Of a stretch of DNA of 64,000 nucleotides, positions 34,701 to 44,694 are shown piece by piece. Below the pieces are notes generated by a model, which saw nothing but the letters and a program-made list of their open reading frames with translations, was not told where the DNA came from and made no database searches. The position numbers were made by a program, and so were the translations under genes. How positions within the stretch are numbered: the first letter of the stretch is position 1; each line of letters starts with the position of its first letter. The stretch is from Penicillus capitatus (taxonomy: Eukaryota; Chlorophyta), in contig OZ287701.1 of the NCBI GenBank assembly GCA_965649825.1, positions 1,302,001-1,366,000 on the forward strand. Direction: 5' to 3'.

Positions 34701-34990
34701 TTCTTGATTCCGTTAACCAGCGAGTCGCATGTACTTGTCGTACAGTAGAGAATGGTAGACGTCGCTTTATCGTAAAAATTGTTGTCTACCTTGTCGTTTA
34801 TACTACGAGCAAGGTTATCGACATACTGATCTATCCAGTCTCCGCCACCGCGGATGTTTTCCTGGATGCTTGTTAGAGTTTTATTCCGTAACTCTCTTAT
34901 TCCATCCTTCCAGCCGAACCATGCGCCGTGCGTGACGGCGGCATAGCATAGAACCCACAACAGCATTGGGAGCACTCGCTCCGAAACCAT
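31793..34990 (-). CDS. gag: Retrotransposon gag-like polyprotein with membrane domain and aspartic protease
   Basis: 1,065 residues from the ATG at 34990. Order: a cleavable-looking hydrophobic start (LPMLLWVLCYAAVTHG); a luminal-looking region with several N-glycosylation sequons and Cys residues; an acidic Glu/Asp-rich stretch; hydrophobic segments around TAMLFYKVVAWTLSVL and IWAVIQGIWWVCKLFWYIC; five near-perfect PPEQPDQHA repeats; a coiled coil; a Gag-like part (RKEDLSQFTRRMTKLLDRI) with a CEQGHPMKGC knuckle-like motif; and a retroviral-type protease (CLLDSGAQTNILP, ILGLRTL). The membrane part ahead of Gag is unusual. An upstream in-frame ATG lies inside the LTR (35035) and is a less likely start. 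Confidence 0.85.
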   Translation of the reverse strand: MVSERVLPMLLWVLCYAAVTHGAWFGWKDGIRELRNKTLTSIQENIRGGGDWIDQYVDNLARSINDKVDNNFYDKATSTILYCTTSTCDSLVNGIKNEPSLQKSSCFKYIKPQSKSVDEARILQREIAVFVKECPNGIIFYDASEGITYEEANMLIMLLGEGSLVYWGGKPLLATGMSFFLLIPGTHSQTWEQKTLLDASRQKVHDLVCEDTHAEEDRRTIAGSARALRRRFEFAIPVAESKDGHDTDLPLETDPDAETYKLEYDEYEIPVEVSEDLFDEEAPQSEPGEGARSEQSEDQETEQELPPENVFNMHEMGDALPPEGGHSWTVFPDWGIEIDLPWPGYLNEMITSAVVGLTTHGVVNWMTNRDVRSTFSPASLLTTITVSVINNLQKSTLQGDLQLVSESLHDLNQFKNITLNGSSTDNQGQGPQGPQDAREQRGSDEWQHLNETLSNIRRTIDRISEHTESMRTALDDCICENQINGWGYNHGNETLLDRSLKWLTSARDNFVTWMWGTIWNRLGPRAIRNALVTGNGWQLLGTAMLFYKVVAWTLSVLRNIRKAIMHIWAVIQGIWWVCKLFWYICRRDWRRSQQLFLSQTVPPEQPDQHAPPEQPDQHAPPEQPDQHAPPEQPDQQAPPEQPDQQIQNQVRQIDASVPEEPGRARQGNEIRPDPLPETRQGPQSGHLFQSLMEGFQSFQEGFMRRAEELEERLVSRQGRLEEIMEASILTIGQRVEAIEDRAREQHPHDTSPESREATEPKQHAQALKSTNRRRNEGPTIPSTPVDQAPAKPPIGKGPTIKNVHKMLPNRKEDLSQFTRRMTKLLDRIDDPIKYAIATERIFNIANTEIQSRLRGLPWGDADNWTRVQRIIDECLQAERTVQNVVSLGQRHNVRPEYGHTCEQGHPMKGCPMTAEAFGTQRSGTVAQAIPDHNQSSRRMSQYNVPLSMEKITGKISCLLDSGAQTNILPAKLARKHNLVLKSTKIRTVTSFNNQTTNTCGEISLVCTLGNKGAEIPFVVCEGVQRPILGLRTLQAFKLQLNCDEDCVYDGEGNKILIHNVSVSKN
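31796..31802 (-). other. -1 frameshift slippery site A AAA AAC at the gag-pol junction
   Basis: In element sense the gag frame ends TCA AAA AAC TGA. The heptamer A AAA AAC is the classical retroviral slippery sequence and sits directly before the gag stop. A -1 slip continues as CTG AGG CAC, which is exactly the pol frame. A downstream RNA structure was not assessed. Confidence 0.8.
33058..33192 (-). repeat. 27-base minisatellite inside gag
   Basis: Five tandem copies encoding PPEQPDQHA (the last two vary to QQA and QQI). It lies between the membrane segments and the coiled-coil part of the gag-like protein. Confidence 0.85.
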
Positions 34991-35296
34991 GTCGCGTAGG
35001 GTTTTAGATGGAAACAATTTGAACGGTGGGCGCACGTAAACCTTTTGAAACGTAAAGTCTTACAAACGAAAGACAAGATCTGTACATTCACAATGCTTTT
35101 ATATGGTACTTTATTTTAAGTAACAAAGAAGGAATATTCTGCGAAGATTCCGGAATCTACTTGGAATCTGTGACGTAGAGCCGCGGGTCTATTTGTGGAT
35201 GGGAAGGTGTAGCGAACCTACGACCTGTCGCTTGGAGATCGACACAAGTGTAAGTAGATGAGCTCATTGTTAGGGGCGTGTTGGCTTAACACAACA
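34990..35296 (-). repeat. 5' LTR of the retrotransposon
   Basis: 307 bases, seemingly identical to 28484-28790. Its last base is also the A of the gag ATG; the TG of that ATG is the start of the primer-binding site. Confidence 0.95.
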
Positions 35297-35605
35297 CCGT
35301 CTGCTCGAGCGCGTCGGCGAGGGATCGTACGGGACGGTGAGGACAAGAGGGAGAGATGGAAGACGGCGGTGGGTGTCTAGGTGTTTAAGGGACGCTGTTC
35401 GGGCACGGGTCGCATCGTGGCACTGAAGTTCTTGTCCAAGGAGGGAAGGACATCCGATGACGTGACGTCTCTGAAGCGAGATCGAGAGTCTGCGGAGGTT
35501 GAAGCATCCACATGTGATCCAGCTGCTGGACAGTTTTGAGACCGATGGAGAGGTCTGTGTGGTGACCGGTGTTTGAGATCGGGGTCACACATTGTCAGCT
35601 CCTCA
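35297..35605 (+). pseudogene. TIO kinase fragment A, rest of exon 1, exon 2 and part of intron 2
   Basis: Continues the frame broken by the LTR element: [13 protein letters not shown], intron, then the exon reading [22 protein letters not shown] and the segment up to EVCVVT. Similarity to the intact TIO gene ends inside its second intron (matching about 48417). One base is missing in the KREIE region (AAGCGAGATCGAGAG). A dead remnant. Confidence 0.85.
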
Positions 35606-36971
35606 CGGAATCGCCAAGAGTAGCGGACACCACGCCGGCGAACCATCCAGAAGACTTCTCGGAATTGAAGCTATTCTGGCACGAAACGGCCACAAAAATG
35701 TCTGATAAGACGTCTCAACTCAGATGAAGTGAACGCTTGGGACAAGCGGGCTGACCGATTAAACCAACATGTTAGACCGTATCACTCTGCGATCATCACC
35801 GTGCTATGGAATCAACCTTCGCTCCAACCATTAGAAGACAGGACCGCAACTCACGACTAATCGAGTGAACACGGGCCCCGTTGCCTTGCATTGACAGAGG
35901 AGCTGGAATTCTGGTTGAGCGAAAAGAACTCCTGGGTCGTGGCAATCTCAGATCCACCGTACCAACTCCGCTCCTGCGCCTCGTACAAGGCAACCGCCGG
36001 GTCTCCACCGAGTTAGCAAAAAACGACGGTGGTTTTTGATCCGACAAGACATCTAAGCTAAACTGTCTACCCGACCAGACGACGCTGAAAGAGCAGTAGC
36101 TATCACCATCAGACCTCCTCGATGCCAAACAGGACTCGTCCCCTCTTACGTACAACACACGGCAGTCGAGGGTCTGCCGGGCGTGGAAAAGTCGATTGCG
36201 AATCTCAAAACCAAAACTTGATCCTTATACTCTAAGACGGAAGTGGTTACTCGAAACCATCGTGTTCCCAAGCCAGCCAACAAAATCGGAATTCGGCGGG
36301 AGGCCGTCCTAGCCTCAACTGGCCTCGCCATCGTCAATGAAGCAGACTCTCAGAGAGGGACTGAGCTGTCTTGTCTGTCACAAAAGGGTTGGACCAAAAT
36401 GGACAAGTCCTCTCTACTAGGCGAAAAAGCGCTTTGTCGTGTTCAGACGATGGCCCGAGCGACTGCTCTCATTCAAACGCGTACGTTTCTTCGCGCGGAC
36501 GAAGGAAGACGCAGTTGCTGTGGTTGCATAGTTTTGGGCAAAGTGCGAAGTTCAGCAGGAAAACTGTGGAATCGAAGGCAGAGGTTGACGATAACAGCGA
36601 TACGCGGGAAAGGAGATTACGAGGAGTTGTGTTCCGATAATGAACCTGCATTCTTTGGACCTTCTTTTTTTGAGCACGAACTGCAAACCCATGCAGAGCA
36701 ACACCGACAACAATAAGCTACACAGCTGAACAGAGCGCAGCCCTGTGCCAGTCCATGATGGCATGGCCTGCCTTTGCACCACCACCACCACCACAAGATT
36801 GCTCGAATGAAGTGACGACGCATGAGCACGTTGCCGATTCGGATGCGGCTGCGCTCTTCGTGCAACGTATGTCCGCACAGCACTCTTTTGCACTGTATTT
36901 ACACTTTCTGTACGCAATGACCGAAAAGAACCATTTTTCAAGCGTTGCGTCCTGCTGTGGGAGCTTCGAAG
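35606..36971. other. Intergenic stretch
   Basis: About 1.4 kb after the end of the left arm. The frame 36243-36716 (+, 157 codons) has no recognisable family. A CACCACCACCACCACC run lies at 36779-36794. The last 200 bases should include the PfkB promoter. Confidence 0.5.
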
Positions 36972-38339
36972 ATGCCGACCGACTGGATGCGCCGACGTCT
37001 CGAACGTCACATCATTACGCGTAAGATGGATGTCGTGAAGCTCCGACTCGGTCGACCGGGAGGAATCATCGCGACACGACCTCTGCGGAGTCGCCGGCGC
37101 GTCACGGTCTGCGTCTCGGCAGCCAATAGAGAAAAAGACAGGAGGTCGGTCGAAATGGTCGGATTGGGGAATCTCTGCATCGATGTCCGTCTAGCAGTGT
37201 CCCGTTTACCCCGTCAACACCAAGGATGGCGCCATACGTTTATGCAAGAATTCCTTCAACATCCTCCTGTGCACGCCATCTACGAACCGGGTGGTATTAT
37301 GAACACCCTCATTGCTGGATCGCGCCTGGGATTGGACGCAATGGCTGTGGGACGTATGGGCATGGACGATCATGGGAGATTCTGTCGAACCTGTCTGAAA
37401 CAAGAAGGCATTCCGTATGTCAATGGATTTGATGTGGAGCCTCGACGTTATCTAACACCACACTCTTTGGTGAATGAGACGTCTGTGTGTCTTGTCATTG
37501 TCGATTCTTCGCAGCGTCATCTATTCTGTAGTACATTTGAAGTGGAGCCGGGGCCCGTCTTCCATCACCCTTCTAATCTCACTGCTCTCGCGTTGCAACA
37601 GATTCGAGAGGCAAAGGCGCTGTTCATGAATGGCTATGTATTTCAAGAATGCAGTGGCGAAATGCTGAAGTTTGCTTTCGACGAGGCGATCCAGGCCCAG
37701 ACGGCGACGTTTTTTGATCCTGGGCCTTACGGAACAAAAATGGCCAACGGATCGGCCGAACGACGCAGAGAGCTGCAAGAGATCATGCATCGATCGCACG
37801 TTGTCCTGGCAACGGAAGAGGAGGCAATGGCAGTGACAGCGACGTCCGATGCGATAGAGGCAGGACGGAAGATGATGCAGCACCCCAACAGCGTCACGCA
37901 ATGGGTGGTGATCAAACTGGGCGCCAAGGGATCGCTGTTTTTACAGAGAGACGTCGCAGAAGTGAAATACACAGCTGGGTATCCAGTACATGTGTCAGAT
38001 ACCGTTGGCTGTGGTGACAGCTTTGGTGCTGCTGTTGTCTACGGTTATCTCCGTCGTCAAGGAGAGAGGCCCGACGGTGTGATGGAACTGGCCAATGCGA
38101 TCGGTGCTATGACGGCAACGAAACAGGGCGCCGGTCGAAATGTCGCCAATCTGGATGATGTGAAGGCTCTACTGGAGAGACAACTGAAAGGATGCGCCGG
38201 CAGCAATGGTCACGTCGGTGTGGGGGCAGCGATAGATTTGTTACAGATGGGAGAGCACAAGCATCAGAGCCATCAAGATCACCACAATTATGCAGATCCT
38301 TCACTTACGTTTCAAACACAACAGAGATGCTTTGGCTGA
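36972..38339 (+). CDS. PfkB-family carbohydrate/nucleoside kinase, possibly plastid
   Basis: ATP-dependent sugar or nucleoside kinase; substrate not determinable. 455 residues in one exon. The N terminus is basic (RSRRRVTVCVSAANREK), like a plastid transit peptide. The kinase starts at VGLGNLCIDV; the first PfkB region is EPGGIMNTLIAGSRLGLDAMAVGRMG; the second is DTVGCGDSFGAAVVYGY with the catalytic Asp. It resembles plant plastid PfkB proteins of the WEAGGNxNxAIAAARLGL type, and the Trp is not conserved. A His-rich tail follows. In-frame ATGs at 36972, 36987 and 37026 compete; at 37026 the AACGTCACATCA motif (37003-37014) would be upstream, at 36972 it is coding. Confidence 0.85.
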   Translation: MPTDWMRRRLERHIITRKMDVVKLRLGRPGGIIATRPLRSRRRVTVCVSAANREKDRRSVEMVGLGNLCIDVRLAVSRLPRQHQGWRHTFMQEFLQHPPVHAIYEPGGIMNTLIAGSRLGLDAMAVGRMGMDDHGRFCRTCLKQEGIPYVNGFDVEPRRYLTPHSLVNETSVCLVIVDSSQRHLFCSTFEVEPGPVFHHPSNLTALALQQIREAKALFMNGYVFQECSGEMLKFAFDEAIQAQTATFFDPGPYGTKMANGSAERRRELQEIMHRSHVVLATEEEAMAVTATSDAIEAGRKMMQHPNSVTQWVVIKLGAKGSLFLQRDVAEVKYTAGYPVHVSDTVGCGDSFGAAVVYGYLRRQGERPDGVMELANAIGAMTATKQGAGRNVANLDDVKALLERQLKGCAGSNGHVGVGAAIDLLQMGEHKHQSHQDHHNYADPSLTFQTQQRCFG

Positions 38340-38807
38340 TGGCGATCTGTCTTGAAGAAGAGACATTTCTGTATTGTGTGTGAGATTTGTGTGACGTGGA
38401 CGAGCGGCTACGGTTTGGTCGTGGCAAGAAGCAATCCATCTCAATTGACGTCATCGTGAACGAACGAACGAACTGCCTGTCTGAGTGTCTGACGTTGTGA
38501 CTCTATGTTTTGTAATTACAGTCCCCGGCCGTCTGCAACAATGATCGTCGTCATCATCACTCATGAATGGACCGTGTGCCAGAACGATGGATACATTCTG
38601 GCGGCTGATGCGTTTAGGGCGTATCGTGATGATCATGCGGTCTGCTCTCTTCTCTCTCATCTCGTTGGTCGTTGCGATCGTCGTTGGCAGTAGCTACGGT
38701 GTCTGCTGCCCCGATGTCTTCAGGGGCGGTCTGCGGGGAGTAACTGGGAGATGTCGGACCAAGCTCTGTGCGAACAAACATACACAGGATTGCATGGAGG
38801 GCGGTGA
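38340..38807. other. Convergent gap between PfkB and RPB1
   Basis: 468 bases between two stop codons on opposite strands. Several TGATGATCATG-like runs occur. No gene seen. Confidence 0.55.
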
Positions 38808-41800
38808 TCAAAATGCCGAACCTGGTATGGAAGGCGAGGATGGACTGTATCCCGGACTGGTAGGAGAGTATCCAGGCGATCTCCCACTCCCTGGCATCTG
38901 CGGTGTGTAACTCGGCGATGTGACCCGACCGGTTGAATGAGGACTGTAGTCCGGTGAGCTGAACTGCCTGGAGCCAGGAGGGGAGTAAGGAGAAGATCCA
39001 CCGCTGTCCCGAGTCATTGGCCTTCCAATCTGATTCGGTGCAAAGGACGGCGAAGAAGGAGAGTATCCAGGCGACTTTCTCGCACCATGCATCTGAGGAG
39101 AGTACGAAGGCGATCCCACCGAAACACCAGGAGATGTCGGTGTGTATCCCGTTTGAGGGGATGTGGATCGATTGGCTGCCGGAGAGTAACCAGGCGACGT
39201 CGGCGAGTAGTTTGGACTGGTAGGGGAGACACTCGGACTGGTGGGAGAATATCGCGGTCCTCGCGAGGAGTAAGTAGGACTGACAGGAGAGGTGTTCGTT
39301 CGAGGACTCGATGCCAGAAATGACGGAACGCCAGGGGAAGTCTGTGGCTGCTGGGGTGAGTAGCCAGGAGACGTCGGCGAGTAGCCACGTGCATCGGCAT
39401 ACGTCATTGGCGAAGTGGGAGACAGTCCAGGAGATGCTGGATTGTATGCGATGGCTCCGGGAGATCGTGGCGACATCGGAATGCAATTCGGACTGCCCGG
39501 CATGTAGCTGCCCGTCATCTGGTTGACAGAAGAGAGCATCGATCCGGGAGACTGTGGACTGCCAGGGGACCATCCAGGAGAGGTATAGTAGTTCCTCGTT
39601 GGCGAGAAGGAAGGACTGGCGACCGGAGCTGGCGAGAATTCGATACCTTCCACCATTGGAGATGTCAGATGAAAACCAGAATCGGCAAGAAACGAAGGGC
39701 CAGGGGTGAACGGTGCGAGACGGGGAGACATGGCATTCATGCGAACGTTGGGTGCCGTCGAGAGGTCTGCCACGTCGTATCCAATTTTCTCAGCCTCCAT
39801 CGCTTCCATCAGCAGCTCTTCGTTGAGCATAAGATCGAAACATCCCGTTCCCAAAGGACACAGCTGACCCAGCATGATATTCTCGGAGACGCCCTTCATG
39901 GTATCTCTCTCGGCATAGATCGCCGCCCTCAACAGAATCTCGACCGTCTCTTCGAAGGAACACTGTGCCCACGGAGATTTCTCCGTTCGGTTGATGCCGT
40001 GACGTGTGATCGCCATCACGTACCCACGAAACGTCATCATATCACAGAGAATCGCCAGATGACGGTAGTTCACATAGGACCCATCGAATTCAATGACACC
40101 TCTGAGTTCCTTCAGCAGTGCCGCACGGACGGCCTCGATGCCCAACACCTCCAGGACTTCGATAAGATGATTGCTGAGTGTTCTGGTGTAATCCACGCCT
40201 TCTTGGCAGAGAACCTCTCTCAGATTGACGCCTTCGGTGTCCAGAAGATACTCTTCGCGTTCCTTAAATGTCCCGTCCTCTTCATCGAAGGCTTTGGATT
40301 TTTCGGCCCGGATGAACACGCGATGGATATCTTGCACGCCTTGGAGCTCCATTTCCATCAGCAATCCTTCCAGTCGACGCAGGGCCTCGTTAAAATCGGT
40401 GTCCTGTTGCGTATAGTCGGTGCTCTTGCCCGTCTCGTCTCCGCAGATGATCCGAATCCTCAACACCAGTTCATCGGCATTGTCGTCCGTGTGAATGAGG
40501 TAAAGAAAATCGCCGTAGAGGGCACTCATCTTTCCAGCAATTTTCTCCATCGTCAGATTCTTATCCAACATCATTTCTTTGTTCAGCACAATACGCAGAA
40601 CCCACAACGAGATGCTGTTCACATTGAGGCCCTCGGTGTCACCCAGAATATAGTAATCGGCCAGCCATTCCTTATCCTCTGGCACCACTGTGGTGTAGAT
40701 ATCCGGATCATACCAGATCTCTGCCACCTGGACCACGTTTTTGAGCTTGGTAAATTCCAGCTGGCACTGTACGGCCTTGGCTGCTTCTTTGTCATCCTGT
40801 GCCTCGCCTAGGAGGTAGACAGATAGAGAGGGGGTCTTGATATTCTTGGCCACGTTAATGATCTCTGTTAGACGAGGGACACCCAACGTCACGTTCTTGG
40901 CTGAGACACCAGCATAGTGAAAGGTATTCAGCGTCATCTGCGTTGTCGGTTCGCCGACGGACTGCGCTGCAATGGTGCCGATGCACTCTCCTGGATGTGC
41001 CTTGGCGGCATGAAACTTCGTTATGATCTCGCCCATCACCCAGTCGAACGCCTGTTGCGTCAGTTTAAATTCTCTGAGGACGCGTTTGGAGGCGAGGATG
41101 CCGCGGACATGGCACATAAAGAGGAACACCGCATCGTACTGCGATTCGGCTGTGGGTGGCTCTTCTGGTGTCAGTCCAGCAATTTTCTTGTCCATCTCCT
41201 GGACAGCTTGGATCACATGAGCAGGACTGAAGGCTGGAGGGGGACCCCTTGTCTTGACATTAAACATCCTCTGGGCATTCCAGATCAATCTCTTGATATG
41301 GACGGGCAGATGCACACGGGTATCCCCATCCGGCAGCACGCGTTTTCTCAAGATCTCCAGATCCTGTTTCAGTTTTTCCTGCTCCTGTTCCAACAGGACA
41401 CGCAGATCGCTCTTCTTGGCATCCCGCCAGATGGTGGGGTCCATGTAGGAAGGACAGTGATCCTGATCGATATTGATCACGTACATTCTTTCAAACAGCT
41501 TTCTCTCCATACCATAGTGCTCAAGCTTCTGCACTTCGATAAAGGCGCCGTCCATTCCGTCTTCTCCATAGAGAAACTGCACCACTTCGCCGGAGGAGTT
41601 GCGAACGGTGCCATCGTATCGGATCATCAAATCCTCCATGGCCTTGACAAGACGTCGCTGAATGTACCCAGTGCTCGATGTCTTGACGGCGGTGTCGATG
41701 AGACCTTCTCGTCCACCCATGGCATGAAAGAAAAACTCCACAGGCGTCAATCCCTTGCAATAGGAGTTGCCAACAAATCCTCGGCTTTCGGGTCCAAAGT

Positions 41801-44318
41801 CTTCCTTCATAAAATGCGGCAGCGTACGTTGCTGGAAACCGAATGGAATCCGTTTTCCCTCCACGTTCTGTTGCCCGACGCACGCTGTCATCTGCGAAAT
41901 GTTGATGAAGGATCCTTTAGATCCAGCCTGAACCATCTTGACCACGTTGTTCGAGTACTTTAGACTCTCCTGTGCCTTCTTCCCTGCGTCATCTCTCGCT
42001 TTGTTCAGCACCTCATTCACGCGATGCTCAAATGAGCCCATCACGGTGTGACCAGGCAGCAGCTCCAACGTTCCGTTTTGAAACTTCTCAATCAGATCTC
42101 GCACTTCAGACTTGGCTGTCTCAATGATCTTATTGATCGAGAGCATGGTTGCATCGTCCGAGATGGTATCTCCAATGCCAATACTGAAACCCGAATGCAG
42201 CAGCCAGTGATTCACGGCATATTGCATATTGTCAAGGAATCTCCGTGTCTGATCGGGACCCTTCTCCATCCAAATGATGTGCACCAGACCACCAGCTGTC
42301 GGTCCCAGTGTCTTCTTGCACAGAGTGCCTGTCAGGAGTTCCCCTCCCTGAATCAGCACTTGAGTGTCTTCGGGAGAGACATCCTCCACTTCGCCTCTCT
42401 TGTTGTACCAACTCGCTTCGCGTCTGGCATTGATATCTGGCATAAGAATGGAAACCACCTGTTTTCCAGCCCACAGCGGTACATCTCCTCCAGGAGCTTT
42501 GAGAATCGTCGGACACGGGATCTGTCCATTCCATTCCTCCAAATGACATAAGATGCTCATAAAGAGCTCGCGATTCATAAATGTATCCCGTTGGGTCATC
42601 AGTCGTGCACCCAGCAGAGCATCTTGGACGATACCGATGACAGGTTTGTTGGCCTGAGGCGATACAATCATCTTGGGCACCATCATGAGTTCCATCGTCT
42701 CGGCACGTGCCTCCTCCGACTGAGGCAAATGCATGTTCATCTCATCGCCGTCGAAATCTGCATTGTACGGTGATGTGACTGATAGACTCAGACGAAACGT
42801 GGAGTAGGGGAGGATCTTGACCCTGTGTCCCATCATCGACATCTTGTGCAACGACGGTTGGCGATTGAACAGCACGACATCTCCGTCCATCATGTGTCTC
42901 TCCACTTTGTATCCCACTTCCAGATGTTTCTCGTTGTCTCTCTTTAAGTACCGAAGGTCCAATCGTCGACCGTCGTCTCGGATCACATACTTTGCCCCAC
43001 ATTCTCCCGGAGGCGGATGCGGCCCATTCTCCACCAGCTTCTTCAATTTCTCATAGTTAAAGGGCGTCACCGTTTCGGGAAAGGTCATGTTGAGAGCGAT
43101 GGTCCAAGGGACACCCACCTCGTCAATGCCGATATTGGCGTCGCCCGAGATGACGGTCCGTGCCGAGAAATCCACTCTCTTGCCCATAAGGTTTCCTCGA
43201 ATTCTGCCATCTTTGCCCTTGAGTCTCTGACTGATGGATTTAATCGGTCGTCCCGATCTTTGATTCGATCGCGGAATACCTGGCAACGTATTATCGATAT
43301 ACGTCGTGATATGAAACTGCAGCAGGTCTGAGAATTCATTGATAATATGCTGCGGAGCGCCGTTCTGCTCCTGTCTCTTGAGGTCATTGTTCGAACGAAT
43401 GATTTCTGCCAGCTTGTGTGTCAAATCATCTTCACATCTGGCAGAGCTGTCCATCATGACGGATGGCCGAACAGGTGGCGGCGGAACTGGCAAGACGGTT
43501 AGAATGAACCAATCCGGCCTTGAGTGCTGTACATTGAATCCCAGTGCTTCATAGTCCTCATCCGGCACTTTCTTCAGGATTTCGTAGGCGTGGCTGGCAG
43601 AGAGCTCCTGTTTGCGTTCGTTCTCTCCCAGCTCTTCCTGTTTGACTTTCTCAAAATCGACATGGATCTTTGTACCCGTCAATCGATACTTTGGCTGAGG
43701 ACCGCCGCTGAAGATGTCGACGCTCTTCGTGCCGCAGATCGATGCAAAGTATCGCAGACGGGCGTTTGGATCTTTCATACGCAAAGCGGCAGGATATCTC
43801 TCATCTTCCTACAAACAAAAGTGTGATAAGATCCCGACATTCTCACTCTTCTTTACTTGTTTATCAATCAACAGCTTCGATGAATGATATCCCACACAGC
43901 GCAGTACTTTGAGAACCGTTTTGAGGAAACCGACATGATACATGGGCTTCGCCAATTCGATGTGACCAAAGTACCCTTGAATGGACGGACACTGTCATCA
44001 TCCATGTATAGACGCATGCCATGAGAACACCTGGGCAGTCTTGAACACCACAACCGTCTTTCTGGCACTTGATGTTGCGGTCCATCGTTCCCAGTCGTGG
44101 ATCACTGAGGCCTCCTTTCTTTGGCTTACCCGAGACGAAGGTCTCCGGACTGTCGATTCGAGCAACGGAGTACTTGCGCTGTGTACAAACGTATGCTGAA
44201 GGGGGCACGGGTGGCGAAGGAGACAGACCAGCACTTCGGGCGAAAAGACGGAGAACTGAACGCCCGTGACGCGCTTGACGGATGCCGTCGAGAGCTCAAA
44301 GCGATCGTATGTCGTCAT
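38808..44318 (-). CDS. RPB1: RNA polymerase II largest subunit RPB1
   Basis: Catalytic subunit of nuclear RNA polymerase II. Exons 44235-44318, 44031-44178, 43857-43975 and 38808-43808 join in frame for 1,783 residues. Signatures: RIDSPETF and [40 protein letters not shown], catalytic [28 protein letters not shown] (bridge helix), [23 protein letters not shown] (trigger loop), [12 protein letters not shown], and a C-terminal domain of about 300 residues. The CTD is degenerate: only some 8-10 YSPTSPx or YSPSSPx heptads lie between looser YxP/SP units, and there is no acidic end. The clamp zinc regions are altered (see findings). The start fits the family's short N terminus before VQFSVFSPE. 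Confidence 0.97.
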
Positions 44319-44694
44319 GGTGATCTCCTACGCGCCTCCGTTGCAATAGAAGACGATGCGAGTGCAGCGTAAACTTTGGGCAGCGACTGATGCGATGCCA
44401 CGCACAAGAATGGCAAACGTTCGATAGATCGTCGAAAACGCGTCTGGATGAACGTCCATTTAGACCACCGTCGCTGACGGCATTGTCTCTCGCGTTTTTT
44501 CAGCGCCAGGTGCTCGAGCAAAGTGTGAGATGGCGTGAGAATGTGTGACGAAGAGGTTGTAGCTGAGGTAACTGCTATTGTGTTCTGTTGCTCGGTGATG
44601 ACCAAATATATATACGCTAATCTGATGAACCCTGATGTCAATCTCGGTTTCCTTTCCTGAGAGCACATGTTTTCTGTACGTGCGTGAATTCGCT
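44319..44694. promoter_or_regulatory. Upstream region of RPB1 / 3' end of TIO
   Basis: 376 bases between the TIO stop and the RPB1 ATG on the same strand. It must hold the TIO polyadenylation signals and the RPB1 promoter. No clear TATA box or motif was recognised with confidence. Confidence 0.45.

Larger units (their letters stand above)
28484..35296 (-). mobile_element. Ty3/gypsy-like LTR retrotransposon, apparently intact and young
   Basis: 6.8 kb element in minus orientation. It has two 307-base LTRs that look identical, TG...CA ends, a 4-base target duplication CCGT (28480-28483 and 35297-35300), a primer-binding site starting TGG next to the 5' LTR (about 34970-34989) and a purine-rich tract before the 3' LTR (28791-28805). 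Two long open frames encode a gag-like protein with a protease and a pol (RT-RNase H-integrase). Identical LTRs and open frames point to a recent insertion into the start of a duplicated kinase copy. Confidence 0.95.
13438..35605. repeat. Left arm of large inverted duplication (interrupted)
   Basis: Reverse complement of 48417-60140. Matching landmarks, outside to inside: the CCCGGAGAGCAGTCGTAGGG edge near 13445, the spacer frames at 18453-18641 and 19200-19496, the NACHT-HEAT gene, the SAMTL-like fragment and the TIO kinase exons 1-2 up to about 35605. Two later insertions break the arm: a LINE at 13490-18258 and an LTR element at 28484-35296. The kinase is truncated here but complete in the right arm, so this arm looks like the derived copy. 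Confidence 0.85.

Noticed and set aside
34991-35035. ATG inside the 5' LTR as gag start (also a frame across the 3' LTR at 28242-28529)
   Set aside because: The same ATG is present in both LTRs; the ATG at 34990 directly precedes a good signal sequence.
36243-36716. 157-codon frame as a gene
   Set aside because: No domain, start context or conserved feature; likely chance in GC-balanced DNA.
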